Origin: Nageia nagi
Lineage: Eukaryota; Pinophyta
NCBI GenBank assembly: GCA_050084985.1
Contig: JBITNC010000001.1
Location: forward strand, 128,402,001 to 128,466,000
Length of the DNA stretch: 64,000 bases
Direction of reading: 5' to 3'
The notes under the pieces are model-generated. The model was not told where the DNA came from and made no database searches. It worked only from the letters and a program-made list of their open reading frames with translations. Shown here piece by piece: positions 37,876 through 48,390 of this stretch. A program made the translations under genes and the position numbers. Each line of letters begins with the position of its first letter. The stretch's first letter is position 1.

Positions 37876-39079
37876 TCTCACACTTACTGTTGTGGAGAAA
37901 GGAGGAAGAGACGCTGAACCTGAAATTAAGGAGCCGTATTCGTGAACTGCGAGAGGCATTGGCCTGTCTGGAATTTGGGGGATTTCAACATCTCCCTCCA
38001 ACATCTTCAGCGCCTCCACAATGCTCCGTCTGAATGCACCATCGCACGGGCACACAAAATACCCACTAAAACAAATCTCTCCATTATGTTATCAGGACCA
38101 CTCTTGCCAGTTCTTCTGTCAATCACTTGCACAGTTTTGCCTGCCTTTACCAGCTTCCACGCCCAATCAACAATGTGATAATCAGAGGCCATTTGGGCTG
38201 AAGTATCCAGAGCTTTTCTACCGCTCATAATCTCCAACAAGAGAACACCAAAGCTGTAGACATCGCTGCGATCTGTGAGTTGTCCGTAGAGGGCATATTC
38301 GGGGCCAAGTAGCCATGGGTTCCTATGATTCTTGTTGTGAGATGCGATTGCCCTTCTATTGTCATCCTTGCAAGCCCAAAATCCGCAACGCAAGCGTTCA
38401 TTTGATCATCCAGCAGAATGTTGGTGGGTTTGATGTCTCTGTGATATATCGCTGGCTGCACGCCATAATGCAGATAAGCCAATCCCTTGGCCGTGCCCAT
38501 GACAATGTTCCTACGCTGTTCCCAATCCAAAGACGCGCCGTTCTTATTACTTCCTCCATGTAGATGTTCGTCAAGGGTTCCATTAGCCATGTAGTCATGT
38601 ATGAGAACCTGCTGGTGTTCCTCGTCCTCGTCGCTGGAAACGAAGAGTTCTCTCAAAACAACAAGATTCCGGTGCCTGATTTTGTTGATGATCTCCACCT
38701 CGTCATTGAATTCGGAATCGCCTTCCGAAGTGCTGTCTCTGATGCGCTTTACGGCGGTCTGCAAGCTATTCGAAAGCGGACCCTTATTTAAAGTTCCAAA
38801 ACATTGGCGGCACGGAAATTTTGGGTTGCGAGTTTTATATCATTTATGTCGAAAAAGATGGAACCGATATGGGGTTTGACAGATCTCTTGGGAAGTTTTC
38901 TGTTCATCTTCACGAAACGTCTGTGGGCGTCCTTGTCGGTGATTCTTACCCACAGACAGTACCCGAGTCCTAAACTAATGAGGAGGGGGAAGCAAATGGC
39001 GAGGACCACAAAACCGTAGAATAAAGTTCGTCTGTGAGAACAGATCTTGTGCTGTAACGGCGGACGGAGAATACAGGAG
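37876..39079 (-). pseudogene. Receptor-like kinase pseudogene 2 (membrane span and kinase only)
   Basis: A second broken copy of the kinase. Homology starts at the CILRPP codons just before the membrane span (39079), so the SPARK ectodomain and signal peptide are missing. A deletion near 38796-38806 removes the glycine-loop codons. A one-base deletion near 38305 breaks the frame before the APE motif, and another near 38036 breaks it in the C-lobe. The original stop is changed to an arginine codon, so reading continues beyond the normal end to 37795. HRDIKPTNILLD and DFGLAR are still readable in the middle frame. The 3' flank matches that of the intact gene, so this copy belongs to the segmental duplication. 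Not functional. Confidence 0.9.
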
Positions 39080-39256
39080 TCAAGGAGCCCGTGGAGTAAC
39101 ATTAAACATTTTTTTAATATTATGTGCATCAAATTAAAAGAGTACCATCTTAGAATTCAACGCCATCTACTCCTCGCCATTTTTGTACGAAAAATGAAAC
39201 ACAAAATACATGGCACGAAATAAATCAATCTACGCAGAGGTTTCAAAATCCGAAAA

Positions 39257-39530
39257 ACCCATGAAACAAAACAACGACAACATATCCTGCGCTCATTGCA
39301 TTCCATGAAACTGTGTCTGCATCATGCACTTTGTCAAACAATTCACGGGCCCTTTGAACGTATTCGCTTTCTGCATATCCTGCGTTCATTGCATTTCCAT
39401 GAAACTATTTCTGCATCTTGCATCTTGTCAAATAATTTTCGGGCCTTATGTATTCTTCTGGAGCTCCGATGGTGGCACATGCTGGAATAATGTTGCCAAA
39501 GGTCAAAACCCATGAAGGAATGCCCATAAA
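39257..39530 (-). pseudogene. PPR (pentatricopeptide repeat) gene remnant
   Basis: Reading the minus strand downwards from 39530 gives, across frame changes, a segment ending in FGNIIPACATIGA, then LTRCKMQK, GNAMNAGYAESEYVQ and RARELFDKVHDADTVSWNAMSAGYV. These are the hallmarks of PLS-class plant PPR proteins (SVLPACA, ARELFDxM, VSWNAMIAGY). About three motifs remain, with frameshifts and a stop. Full PPR proteins have ten or more motifs, so this is a short relic. PPR proteins bind organelle RNA; this fragment cannot function. Confidence 0.6.
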
Positions 39531-39975
39531 AAGACTATGGTACACTTTTCAAGCAAATTGAGTTAGATGGTAGAGATATAGAAGCTGGGACACAATGGAG
39601 AAATATCCAAAAAATAAATGCCACAGTTGTAAACAAGGTTGATTTCGACGCTAAAATGATAAGAGTATCTGTGACTTATGAAAGCAAAATTGTTGACCGA
39701 TGGATTGACAAACATGGTGCTTTGTTACTTGGCAGGCACTTGGAATGGAGGCCCAACTTTTTCAAGGGAGAGGAACATATCAAGGCTGCATTGCTCCAAC
39801 TTTCTGAGAACAAGTACTTGGATTCGATGACCACATCGCTGGTGGGGATTTTGGACGACTCTAAGGTGACGATTTCAGGGGTAGGAATCAACATAGATGC
39901 AAAGAAGGCTCGATTCTTCCCAACGCGAAGATCATGGACAGCTGCTACGATCTGTGCTTCCCCTTCCAGTTGACA
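39530..39975 (+). pseudogene. Coding-like fragment of unknown family, 148 open codons
   Basis: An uninterrupted frame from just after a TAA at 39527 to a TGA at 39973; the first ATG is at 39656, giving 105 residues. It reads DYGTLFKQIELDGRDIEAG, then DRWIDKHGALLLGRHLEW and LVGILDDSKVTISGVGI. GC content and codon use are gene-like, unlike the AT-rich DNA further right. It lacks a clear start context and probably represents an exon or a captured gene piece. The first half vaguely resembles lectin-type beta strands, but I could not support that. Family unknown. Confidence 0.35.
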
Positions 39976-40019
39976 GGTGTTACGCATGCATATCCCTCGA
40001 TCGTCGCCTTGGAGCCATG

Positions 40020-40540
40020 CATGGAGAATATTTCAAAATGAATATTATTTTTATTTTTATTATTTTTACATATTGATTTTATTATTACCAAAATACATTT
40101 CTAATAATTAAAAGATTTATTTTTTTATGAGTTATAAGTTTGTGTAGGGAATTGATCTATGTCATGTTTTATATATCTACTTGTATATGAGGCGAAAGAG
40201 TTTAACGGGGTCTCTCATTATCTACTTGAGACTCCTCTTTCCAACTCCCCTACACATTCCAGACAAAAAAATCATTTTAGAAATAAAAAATTATAGTTTT
40301 TAAATTATTTTCAATATCTAATATTTCATATAACATACACAATCTATAATTTATATTTATTTTTCAAAATTTTATTTGATGATATACCTCCAGAGTATGT
40401 AACTAGCTATTGCAACCAAGTGCAATGGGTACGCCATAGGAAATTATATGGTTTATTATATAGATTATATATAATGATTGTGTAATTTTTCTTTTTCTTT
40501 TTTTTGTAAAATGTAAATATTGGAAATAAGTAAAGCATTT
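40020..40540. other. AT-rich spacer
   Basis: Low-complexity AT-rich DNA between the unknown coding-like fragment and the 260-bp array; nothing recognised. Confidence 0.6.
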
Positions 40541-41430
40541 CAGCAGGTAGACCAGACAGGCTTCAACAGACCTTACCAATTTTGAGTAATGACGTTAGAT
40601 TTTTTGGATGAAATTGGCAGGTAGTAAGTCCACAAGTAGCCTAAAGTTTCAACAATACCCACCAAGGTGTAACAAGTTTCACCAGTAAAGGTTGTAAGAG
40701 GAGGTGAACACTTGGGTCCATCTAATTAAGGGTGTATAACCCCTAAGACTTTGTCAATGTGTCGCTATGATACCATCACCAATGCCAAGCTATCAGTAGG
40801 TAGTCCAAATAGGCTTCAATAGACCTCGCTAATTTTGAGTAATGATGTTAGACTTTTTAGAGGAAATTGGCAGGTAGTAAGTCCACAAGCAGTCTAAAAG
40901 TTTCAATAATACTTGCCAAGGTGTAACAAGTCTCGCCAGATTAAGTAAAGGCTGTAAGAGGAGGTGAACACTTGGGTCCACCTAAACAAGGATGTATAAC
41001 CCTTGGGACTCTATCAATATGTCGCTATGATACCACTACTAATGCTAAGCTATCAGTAGGTAGTTTGAACAAGCTTCAATAAACCTCACTAGTTTTGAGT
41101 AATGATGCCATACTTTTTGGAGGAAATTGGTGGGTAGTAAGTCCACAAGCAGTCTAAAAGTTTTAACAACACCCGAAAAGGTGTAACAAGTCCTGCTAGA
41201 GGAAGTAAAGGTTGTAAGAGGAGGTGAACACCTAGGTCCACCTAATCAAGGGTGTATAACCCCTAGGAGTCTATCAATGTGTCACTATGATACTATCACT
41301 AATGCCAAGCTATCAACAGGTAGTTTAGACAGGCTTCAATAGACCTCGTCAATTTTGAGCAATGATATCAGACTTTTTGGAGGAAATTAGCAGGTTGTAA
41401 GTCCATAACTAGTCTAAAGTTTCAATTTAG
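40541..41430. repeat. Tandem repeat, about 3.4 units of 253-260 bp
   Basis: Units are marked by CAGYAGGTAG near 40541, 40794, 41054 and 41314, and by GAGGAAATTGG and GAGGTGAACACYTGGGTCC in each. Dispersed, more decayed copies of the same unit occur at 2330-2720, 41700-42455, 47510-47620, 57700-57950 and 58330-58570. No coding potential is seen. It may belong to a large non-coding retroelement or LTR. Confidence 0.8.
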
Positions 41431-42455
41431 TATAGTTTGGATCTTATTTTTGGATATTATTATATAGTCTATTTATTCTTCTATATCATCTATTTATTCA
41501 TCTATATAGTATTATTATATAGTCTATTTGTTTCTGGGTCCTATTGTACATAGTTGTTAGTTTAGGTTAAGTAATGTAGTGTACGTTGTTGTAAGATTCG
41601 AGTGAAGTAGAGCCTATGAAAATCAAATGGTGATATCATACTTTTTTATGGAAATCAATAGGCTCCATGGCTTCGTCAGCAGGTAGTCCTAATAGTTCTT
41701 TAAGGTGGAAGATATTCATAACTCTATATTCAACAAACCCCGCTAGTTTTGAGGGATTACATCATATTTTTCAAGATAAATCGATGGGTGATAAGTTCCA
41801 CAAGCATCTTAGGTTTCAACAATACCTTTTGAAGTTTCAATAATACCCATTGTAGCATAACAAGACCTGCTAGAGATTAGTAAATAATGTAATAGGAGGT
41901 GAACACCTGGGTCCACTTAATCAAGGGTGTATAACACCCAAGACTTTATCAACATGTTAACTGCAACTCATTTCCATATGGCAGCAGTAGTTCACTCTCA
42001 GGTTTGAATAGGTATATCTTCCTTCACCCTTACAGTGATCATAACTTGGAGTTACAAAATATAAATATTTAATGGTTAAATTCATGTAGTAGACAGTGTT
42101 ATAAGAGTCAATGTAAATCAAACTCATGGAATTCCATAACCAGTCTAAAAGTTTCAATAATACCTACCAAGGTGTAACAAGACCTTCCAAAGTAAGTAAA
42201 GGATGCTAGAGGAGATGAACACTCAGGTCCACCTAATCAAGGGTGTATGACCCCTAAAACTCTACCAATGTGTCATTGTGATACCACTTCCAATGCCAAG
42301 TTATCAACGAGTAGTCTAAATAGGATTCAATAGACCTTACCAATTTTGAGTAATGACGTTAGACTTTTTGGAGGAAATTGGTATGTAGTAAGTCCACAAG
42401 TAGTGTAAAGTTTCAATAATACCTACCAAGGTGTAACAAGACCTGCCAAAGTAAC

Positions 42456-44082
42456 TGTATATTCATACATAATAAATTCTTTATTAAAGCCTTGGTGTAC
42501 TTTACTTGCAATCATGAGTTCATTTTAAGATCCCCAGGAGTTTTTCTGGAGCAAACAAAACAGGCCACAGTCAGTAGATAAAGCATTCTGGAATGAAATG
42601 ATGACATCACAGAAGAAAGGATAAAGCTCAGTTATGGAAAAGCCCAGGTTTCGGAGGAGGTGAGGTTAGCAAGAGATAATCGAAGAAGCTGGAGCCCGTA
42701 AATTAAGTGTTCCGAAAGTAAAGCATTCCAGAATAAAATGATGACATCGTAGAAGAAAGGATAAAGCTTAGTTGTGGAAAAGCCCGGGTTCTGGAGGAGG
42801 TGAGGTCAGCAAGAGATAATCGAAGAAGCTGGAGCTCGTAAATTAAGTGTTCCAGAAGTAAAGCATTCTGAAATAAAATGATGACATCGTGGAGGATAAG
42901 ACAGTCACGTTTTGGTAAAGATCGGGTTTCGGAGATGATGAGGTTAGCAAGGGGAATTGAGAAGCTGAGGTTGGTAAATAAAGCATTCCGAAAGAGATGA
43001 CATCAGCGATTTCAAGCCTTAACCCAAAATTGAATCTCGAAAGTGATGAGGTCAACAAAGAGTGATCAAATAGTCGAAGCCAGTGAGTAAAACATTTTGT
43101 AGGTAAGAGATGATGTCACAGGGAGAATGATGTTCACATTTATGAATGAAACTAGGTCTCAGAAGTGATGAGGTCAGCGAGGAGTGATCGAATAGCCAGA
43201 GCCAATGAGTAGAGCATTCTGAAATGTAGAGATGAGGTCAGTAAAGGGGGATCGAATAGCTGAAGCCAGTAAATAGAACATTGTAGAAGAGATGATGCCA
43301 GTAAGAGGTCAGATCATAGTTGTCAAGAAGCCATATCTTCTGCAATCTGCCCAATTTTTGTAATATTTTGCCAAGTGGCGTATGTAGGTAGTATCAGTTA
43401 AAAGAAGGCTAGAATCTTGAAGCCATTTTTGTAAACATTTCTATTCTGCAATTCTTGTAACTATTATTACTGCAGTATAAGTATATGAAAATAAAGTGAA
43501 AGAAGGGTCGGAAGCTCTAGTATTGCTCTTTACATTGGTTCTTGAAGACGTGTAGTTTTTATCAGTAATATGATACCATCTTGACCTTTTCTTATCTAGC
43601 ACTCGTAATTGTCATTCTTAATTTGGTTACATTATGGTAGCTTGGCTTGTTTCCTGAATGATAATCGTGAGTTGCTAGTATAACTGTGTCTGCTACATGG
43701 TAGAGTAAAGCTGGGAAACTATTAGAGAGTGAGATCTTGTACTGTAGCTGCTACACTAGATTCAGGCCAAGGTTTCACACACTGTGAAAGCCTACGCTGA
43801 ACTAGTGATCCACCTTTGCTTTCTCTCTTGTTACCCTAAGCCTTTTTGCTTAAATTCCTCGCACTCTACTCCTTTTTATTTTCTTTCTATCTTGTTACCC
43901 TAAACCCTTTGCTTAAATTCCTCGCACTCTACTCCTTTTTATTTTCTTTCCTGTTACCTCTCCTACACCCAATGTATAAGGAACCGACCTTTTTCGGAGA
44001 TCAGACTGTCACCATAGTCTGTTCTTGATTTACTTTGGTTAAGATTATTCATGGCGCATATATTACACAATCTTAATCAACA
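42456..44082 (+). repeat. 5' LTR of the gypsy element
   Basis: 1,627 bases. The first 600 or so contain tandem units starting AAAGCATTC at 42580, 42720, 42860 and 42980 (140, 140 and 120 bases), each with ATGATGACATC and GATGAGGTCAGC-like motifs. A possible TATA box (TATAAGTATATG) lies near 43475, close to an AATAAAG polyadenylation-like signal. A 63-bp pyrimidine-rich unit (GCTTAAATTCCTCGCACTC) is duplicated at 43848 and 43911. The small frame at 43846-44028 is inside the LTR and is not a gene. Confidence 0.9.
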
Positions 44083-44230
44083 GTATTTCTTTTTGGCACG
44101 CCTGGTGGGACACAAAGAAACTTATTGGCGACTCTGCTGAAGCACTATCTATGGTATGTATTAAAGCAAATTATTTGTAAATATCATATGTGCTTTTGAA
44201 CCTTTCATTTTCTTTTGCAACCTGGAGTTT

Positions 44231-45564
44231 ATGTGGACTAGATCTAAAACCAGAGCAGTAAAAGAAGCACCAGATTTTAGAACGTTAGATACTCCTAAGA
44301 GAAAGACCCTGATCAAGTCCAAGTCTCTAAATAGTATCAGCTCCCTAAAATCCTTTACCAAGCCAGAATCATCCAATCTTCATACTAGAAATACCTCTCC
44401 TAAAATGGCTAATCCATCTCAGAATATTTATCTAGAATGGGACAATGGAGTACCAATAGCCCTGGCGGTGTTGCATGACATCCCAGCAAATGTTTTCAAA
44501 ACCCTTCTGGAGTTTGATGCAACTTCAAAGAAAACGGCTTATGAGCATTGTGTTGATGTAGCTGGCCTAGCTAAGATTCACAATATCCAGCATGAAGATG
44601 TCATGGTGAGATTACTGGCTCAGTCTTTCAAGGGAAAGGTCCTAGATTGGTACAGGGGCCTTCCTAATGGATCTATGAACACTTGGGCTCAGCTGGTAGA
44701 GCCCTTTATCTTGGAATTTAATGAATTAGGAGATCCCTTTTCCTTGTTAACACAGTTCACTTCAATCAAAAGATATGAGCAAGAAAATATCCCTGATTTC
44801 AATATTAGATTCCAAAAAACTTGGGTGAGAGTCCCAATGCCAGTCAGGCCTCAGCAATTTCAAGCCTTAATGTATTACCTGAGAGCCTTTCCTCTAGATC
44901 TCTCTCTGTAAATCCAAAATTTCGAAGTAAATAATTTCCCGGAGGTCTATAGACAAGCAGTATATGTTGAATCCTATCTTATTGTAGTTGGAAAATTGCC
45001 AAGTCGCATGCCAATGCCTTATTTTCCAATAACCGCCCAACAGTAAATTTTGAGACCTCAAGCAATTAGTTTGGCTCCACCACTGGCCAATATCCCTGCC
45101 CCTATCCAACAGTGGCCATCAACCTTGCCAGTCCCTAGAGCTCCTTGGCCTTACTAGCCCCTCATCAGCCTAATATGAATTAAGGGGTAGCTTCATCGAT
45201 GGAGATTCAGGAACTTCGAAACTTACGTAGAAATATGGCAAACTAGATTACCATTCTAAGCAGACAAAGCAATGCAAGAAGATATCCTTATCCTACTGTA
45301 GAAAAGACTCAGAATGTGTTGAATGAGGATGTAAGCCAAGCTTCCTCTTCAGGGTCAGCCACTGGTTTGTGTTTGGCCTGTAATGACACTCATGAACAAA
45401 CCACATGTCCTATTTATCAATACCAAGAATATTTATCAAGAAGCGGGGGCATTCCTCCGCCTGGTGTAGCTGATGACATAAGTCGAGATGTGAACCTGAT
45501 GAATTTTGCACCAGTGGGTATAGGAGTTTTTGTTGTGGAAACAGGATCAGGGAAAAACCCCTAG
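44231..45564 (+). pseudogene. Gypsy gag gene, interrupted
   Basis: The first 226 codons (44231-44911) are open and read as a retrotransposon gag: a basic start (MWTRSKTRAVKE), then EWDNGVPIALAVLHDIP, LLAQSFKGKVLDWYRGLP and FILEFNELGDPFSLLTQFTSIKRYEQE, the typical Retrotrans_gag core. A TAA follows DLSL; the frame continues as a Pro-rich linker with another stop, then 45316-45564 holds a knuckle-like CLACNDTHEQTTC (three residues, not four, before the His). Gag would form the particle and bind RNA. An A-rich TTTTTGGCACGCCTGGTGGG stretch after the 5' LTR (from 44091) is the likely primer-binding area. Confidence 0.8.
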
Positions 45565-45599
45565 TCTCCGGTATTTCGGAAAGAAAAGTTGAATCCCAA

Positions 45600-45840
45600 A
45601 AGAGCTCTGGAATCAATCATATCAAGACCTCCGAAGAAGAAATGAAATAGTAAAAGGTGGTTCGATAGTCGAAAATCAACTCCAGATACTTTCAGAGAAG
45701 GAGATTTAGTATTGAAATGGGATGAGGACAGAGCTAAACAGGGGAAACACAAAAATTTGAATCCATGTGGTTTTGGACCCTATGTAGTAGCTAAATGCGT
45801 TGGTATTATTTTTGGTATTATTTTTCAAACTGAGTTCTAA
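45600..45840 (+). pseudogene. Gypsy integrase C-terminal remnant
   Basis: Reads WFDSRKSTPDTFREGDLVLKW, then DEDRAKQGKHKNLNPCGFGPYVV, the beta-barrel tail typical of gypsy integrases. It follows the gag knuckle at once, so a deletion of several kb joined gag to the end of pol. The open frame ends just before the 3' LTR. Confidence 0.7.
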
Positions 45841-45886
45841 ATTCCTCTTTGATAAAGGCAAAATTTTCCCCCAAAGGTCGCCATAA

Positions 45887-47509
45887 TGTATATTCATACA
45901 TAATAAATTCTTTATTAAAGCCCCGATGTACTTTACTTGCAATCATGAGTTCATTTTAAGATCCTCGGGAGTTTTTCTGGAGCAAACAAAATAGGCTGGA
46001 GTCAGTAGATAAAGCATTCCAGAATGAAATGATGACATCACAGAAGAAAGGATAAAGCTCAGTTGTGGAAAAGCCCGGGTTTCGGAGGAGGTGAGGTCAG
46101 CAAGAGATAATCGAAGAAGTCAAAGCCTGTAAATTAAGTGTTTCAGAAGTAAAGCATTTTAGAATAAAATGATGATGTCACGGAAGAAAGGATAAAGCTC
46201 AGTTGTGGAAAAGCTCAAGTTTCAGAGGAGGTGAGGTCAGCAAGAGATAATCGAAGAAGCCGAAGCCCATAAATTAAGTGTTCCGAAAGTAAAGCATTCC
46301 AAAGTAAAATGATGACATTGCGGAGGATAAGATAGTCACATTTTGGTAAAGATCGAGTTTCGAAGATGATGAGGTCAGCAAGGGGAATTAAGAAGCTGAG
46401 GTTAGTAAATAAAGCATTTCAAAAGAGATGATGTCAGCGATTTCAGGCCTTAACCCAAAATCAGATCCCGAAGTGATGAGGTCAGCAAGGAGCGATCAAA
46501 TAGTCGAAGCCAGTGAGTAAAACATTTTGTAGGTAAGAGATGATGTCACAGGGAGAATGATGTTCACATTTATGAATGAAACTAGGTCTCAGAAGTGATG
46601 AGGTCAGCGAGGAGTGATCGAATAGCCAGAGCCAATGAGTAGAGCATTCTGAAATGTAGAGATGAGGTCAGTAAAGGGGGATCGAATAGCTGAAGCCAGT
46701 AAATAGAACATTGTAGAAGAGATGATGCCAGTAAGAGGTCAGATCATAGTTGTCAAGAAGCCATATCTTCTGCAATCTGCCCAATTTTTGTAATATTTTG
46801 CCAAGTGGCGTATGTAGGTAGTATCAGTTAAAAGAAGGCTAGAATCTTGAAGCCATTTTTGTGAACATTTCTATTCTGCAATTCTTGTAACTGTTATTAC
46901 TACAGTATAAGTATATGAAAATAAAGTGAAAGAAGGGTCGGAAGCTCTAGTATTGCTCTTTACATTGGTTCTTGAAGACCTGTAGTTTTTATCAGTAATA
47001 TGATACCATCTTGACCTTTCTTATCTAGCACTCGTAATTGTCATTCTTAATTTGGTTACATTATGGTAGCTTGGCTTGTTTCCTGAATGATAATCGTGAG
47101 TTGCTAGTATAACTGTGTCTACTACATGGTAGAGTAAAGCTGGGAAACTATTAGAGAGTGAGAGCTTGTACTGTAGCTGCTACACTAGATTCAGGCCAAG
47201 GTTTCACACACTGTGAAAGCCTACGCTGAACTAGTGATCCACCTTTGCTCTCTCTTGTTACCCTAAGCCTTTTTGCTTAAATTCCTCGCACTCTACTCCT
47301 TTTTATTTTCTTTCTATCTTGTTACCCTAAACCCTTTGCTTAAATTCCTCGCACTCTACTCCTTTTTATTTTCTTTCCTGTTACCTCTCCTACACCCAAT
47401 GTATAAGGAACCGACCTTTTTCGGAGATCAGACTGTCACCATAGTCTGTTCTTGATTTACTTTGGTTAAGATTGTTCATGGCGCATATATTACACAATCT
47501 TAATCAACA
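45887..47509 (+). repeat. 3' LTR of the gypsy element
   Basis: 1,623 bases. Its last 1,000 bases are almost identical to the 5' LTR, whereas the first 600 differ at roughly one position in twelve, nearly all transitions, many at CG sites. It has the same promoter-like and duplicated elements as the 5' LTR. Confidence 0.9.
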
Positions 47510-47879
47510 GTAACTAAAGGCTATAAGAGGAGATGAACACTCGGGTCCACATAATCAAGGGTGTATGACCCCTGAGACTCTATCAATGTGTCGTTGTAAT
47601 ACCATTGCCAATGCCAAGTCCATTGTCTTCTATAATTCTTGCTTTTTATTCCCTTTTATTTTTCATTTGTAAATACTTGTATAGATCCAGTATTTAGTGT
47701 AAATTGTATATGCTTAATATTTTTTCAAGATTCTTATATTATATGTGCCATTAGTCAGGGCTTGTCATTGTTTAAGGTATTTTTGAGTTATGTTTGTATT
47801 GTCATATCGTAGTAAGTGAAATGTCATTAAAAACTACCATTTTATTATAAGATGGGTGTTGTTTGTACATAGTTGAATG

Positions 47880-48373
47880 TGTTGGAATGTATAATGCATT
47901 ATTGTAAAGGTTTTGTAATAATCTTCTATGTAAATTCACTAATACTTAAGGGTATTATTTGATACTTTAAGTATTTAAGTGAATATGATAATGTAACTTG
48001 TCCTAAACTCCATGTCATGAGCATGCCTCTTGGTTAAAAGGATGTGCATGTCATGCTATTGTACATTGGATAAAAGGGTGATCCAAAGAGGTATTTTGGC
48101 CTATAAATAGAAGGCTCCCTCTTTGTGATTACACACCAATTGTAGAGTAAAGTTATGCTATAGGATAGAAGTGTAGGAGATGAGATTAGGAGGATTGTAA
48201 GTGAGTTGTATTTATGATTGAAGTATAGATCTAGTTAGTGGATGTACTCCTAGTTGGAGGAACCACTTACATTTTGTGTTGTGAGATTACTTTGTGAGTT
48301 TGTTAGATGTAATTGTGAGCTTTCAAGAGATTTTGGTTGTTTAGAAATTATCTTGTTAGTGTTAGTTCCTTCA
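47880..48373 (+). repeat. 5' LTR of the copia element
   Basis: Starts TGTTGGAATG, ends TTCA. It contains the TATA box TATAAATA at 48102-48109. Solo relatives are at 12165, 17267 (minus) and 33781. By eye, under 10% different from the 3' LTR. Confidence 0.92.
48102..48109 (+). promoter_or_regulatory. TATA box in the copia 5' LTR
   Basis: TATAAATA within CCTATAAATAGAAGGCTCCC; the same box is kept in the 3' LTR (56165-56172) and in the solo LTR at 34004-34011. It probably marks the U3/R border about 225 bases into the LTR. Confidence 0.7.
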
Positions 48374-48376
48374 AAT

Positions 48377-48390
48377 TGGTATCAAAGCTC
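48377..48390 (+). other. Primer-binding site of the copia element
   Basis: TGGTATCAAAGCTC, three bases after the 5' LTR, is one base off the usual plant copia site TGGTATCAGAGC that pairs with the 3' end of initiator tRNA-Met. Confidence 0.85.

Larger units (their letters stand above)
42456..47509 (+). mobile_element. Ty3/gypsy retrotransposon with large internal deletion
   Basis: Two long LTRs (42456-44082 and 45887-47509) start TGTATATTC and end CAACA. They flank only 1.8 kb of internal DNA, and the whole is bracketed by a perfect target duplication GTAAC (42451-42455 and 47510-47514). Inside are a gag gene and a short piece of the integrase C-terminus; protease, reverse transcriptase and RNase H are missing. 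The element sits in a copy of the 260-bp repeat family, which resumes at 47515. It could only move with help from an intact relative. Confidence 0.93.

Noticed and set aside
39530-39975. Legume-lectin domain of a lectin receptor kinase
   Set aside because: A few residues (NATV, VSVTYES) resemble lectin strands, but the rest does not fit, so no family is assigned.
39676-39987. 103-codon minus-strand frame
   Set aside because: Antisense to the more protein-like plus-strand fragment at 39530-39975 and without recognisable motifs; which strand was coding cannot be fully settled.
43827-43925. Telomere-like CCCTAA repeats
   Set aside because: Only isolated TTACCCTAA words within the LTR; not a tandem telomeric array.
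43846-44028. 60-codon frame, identical in 47273-47455
   Set aside because: Lies in the gypsy LTR and spans its 63-bp duplication; not a gene.
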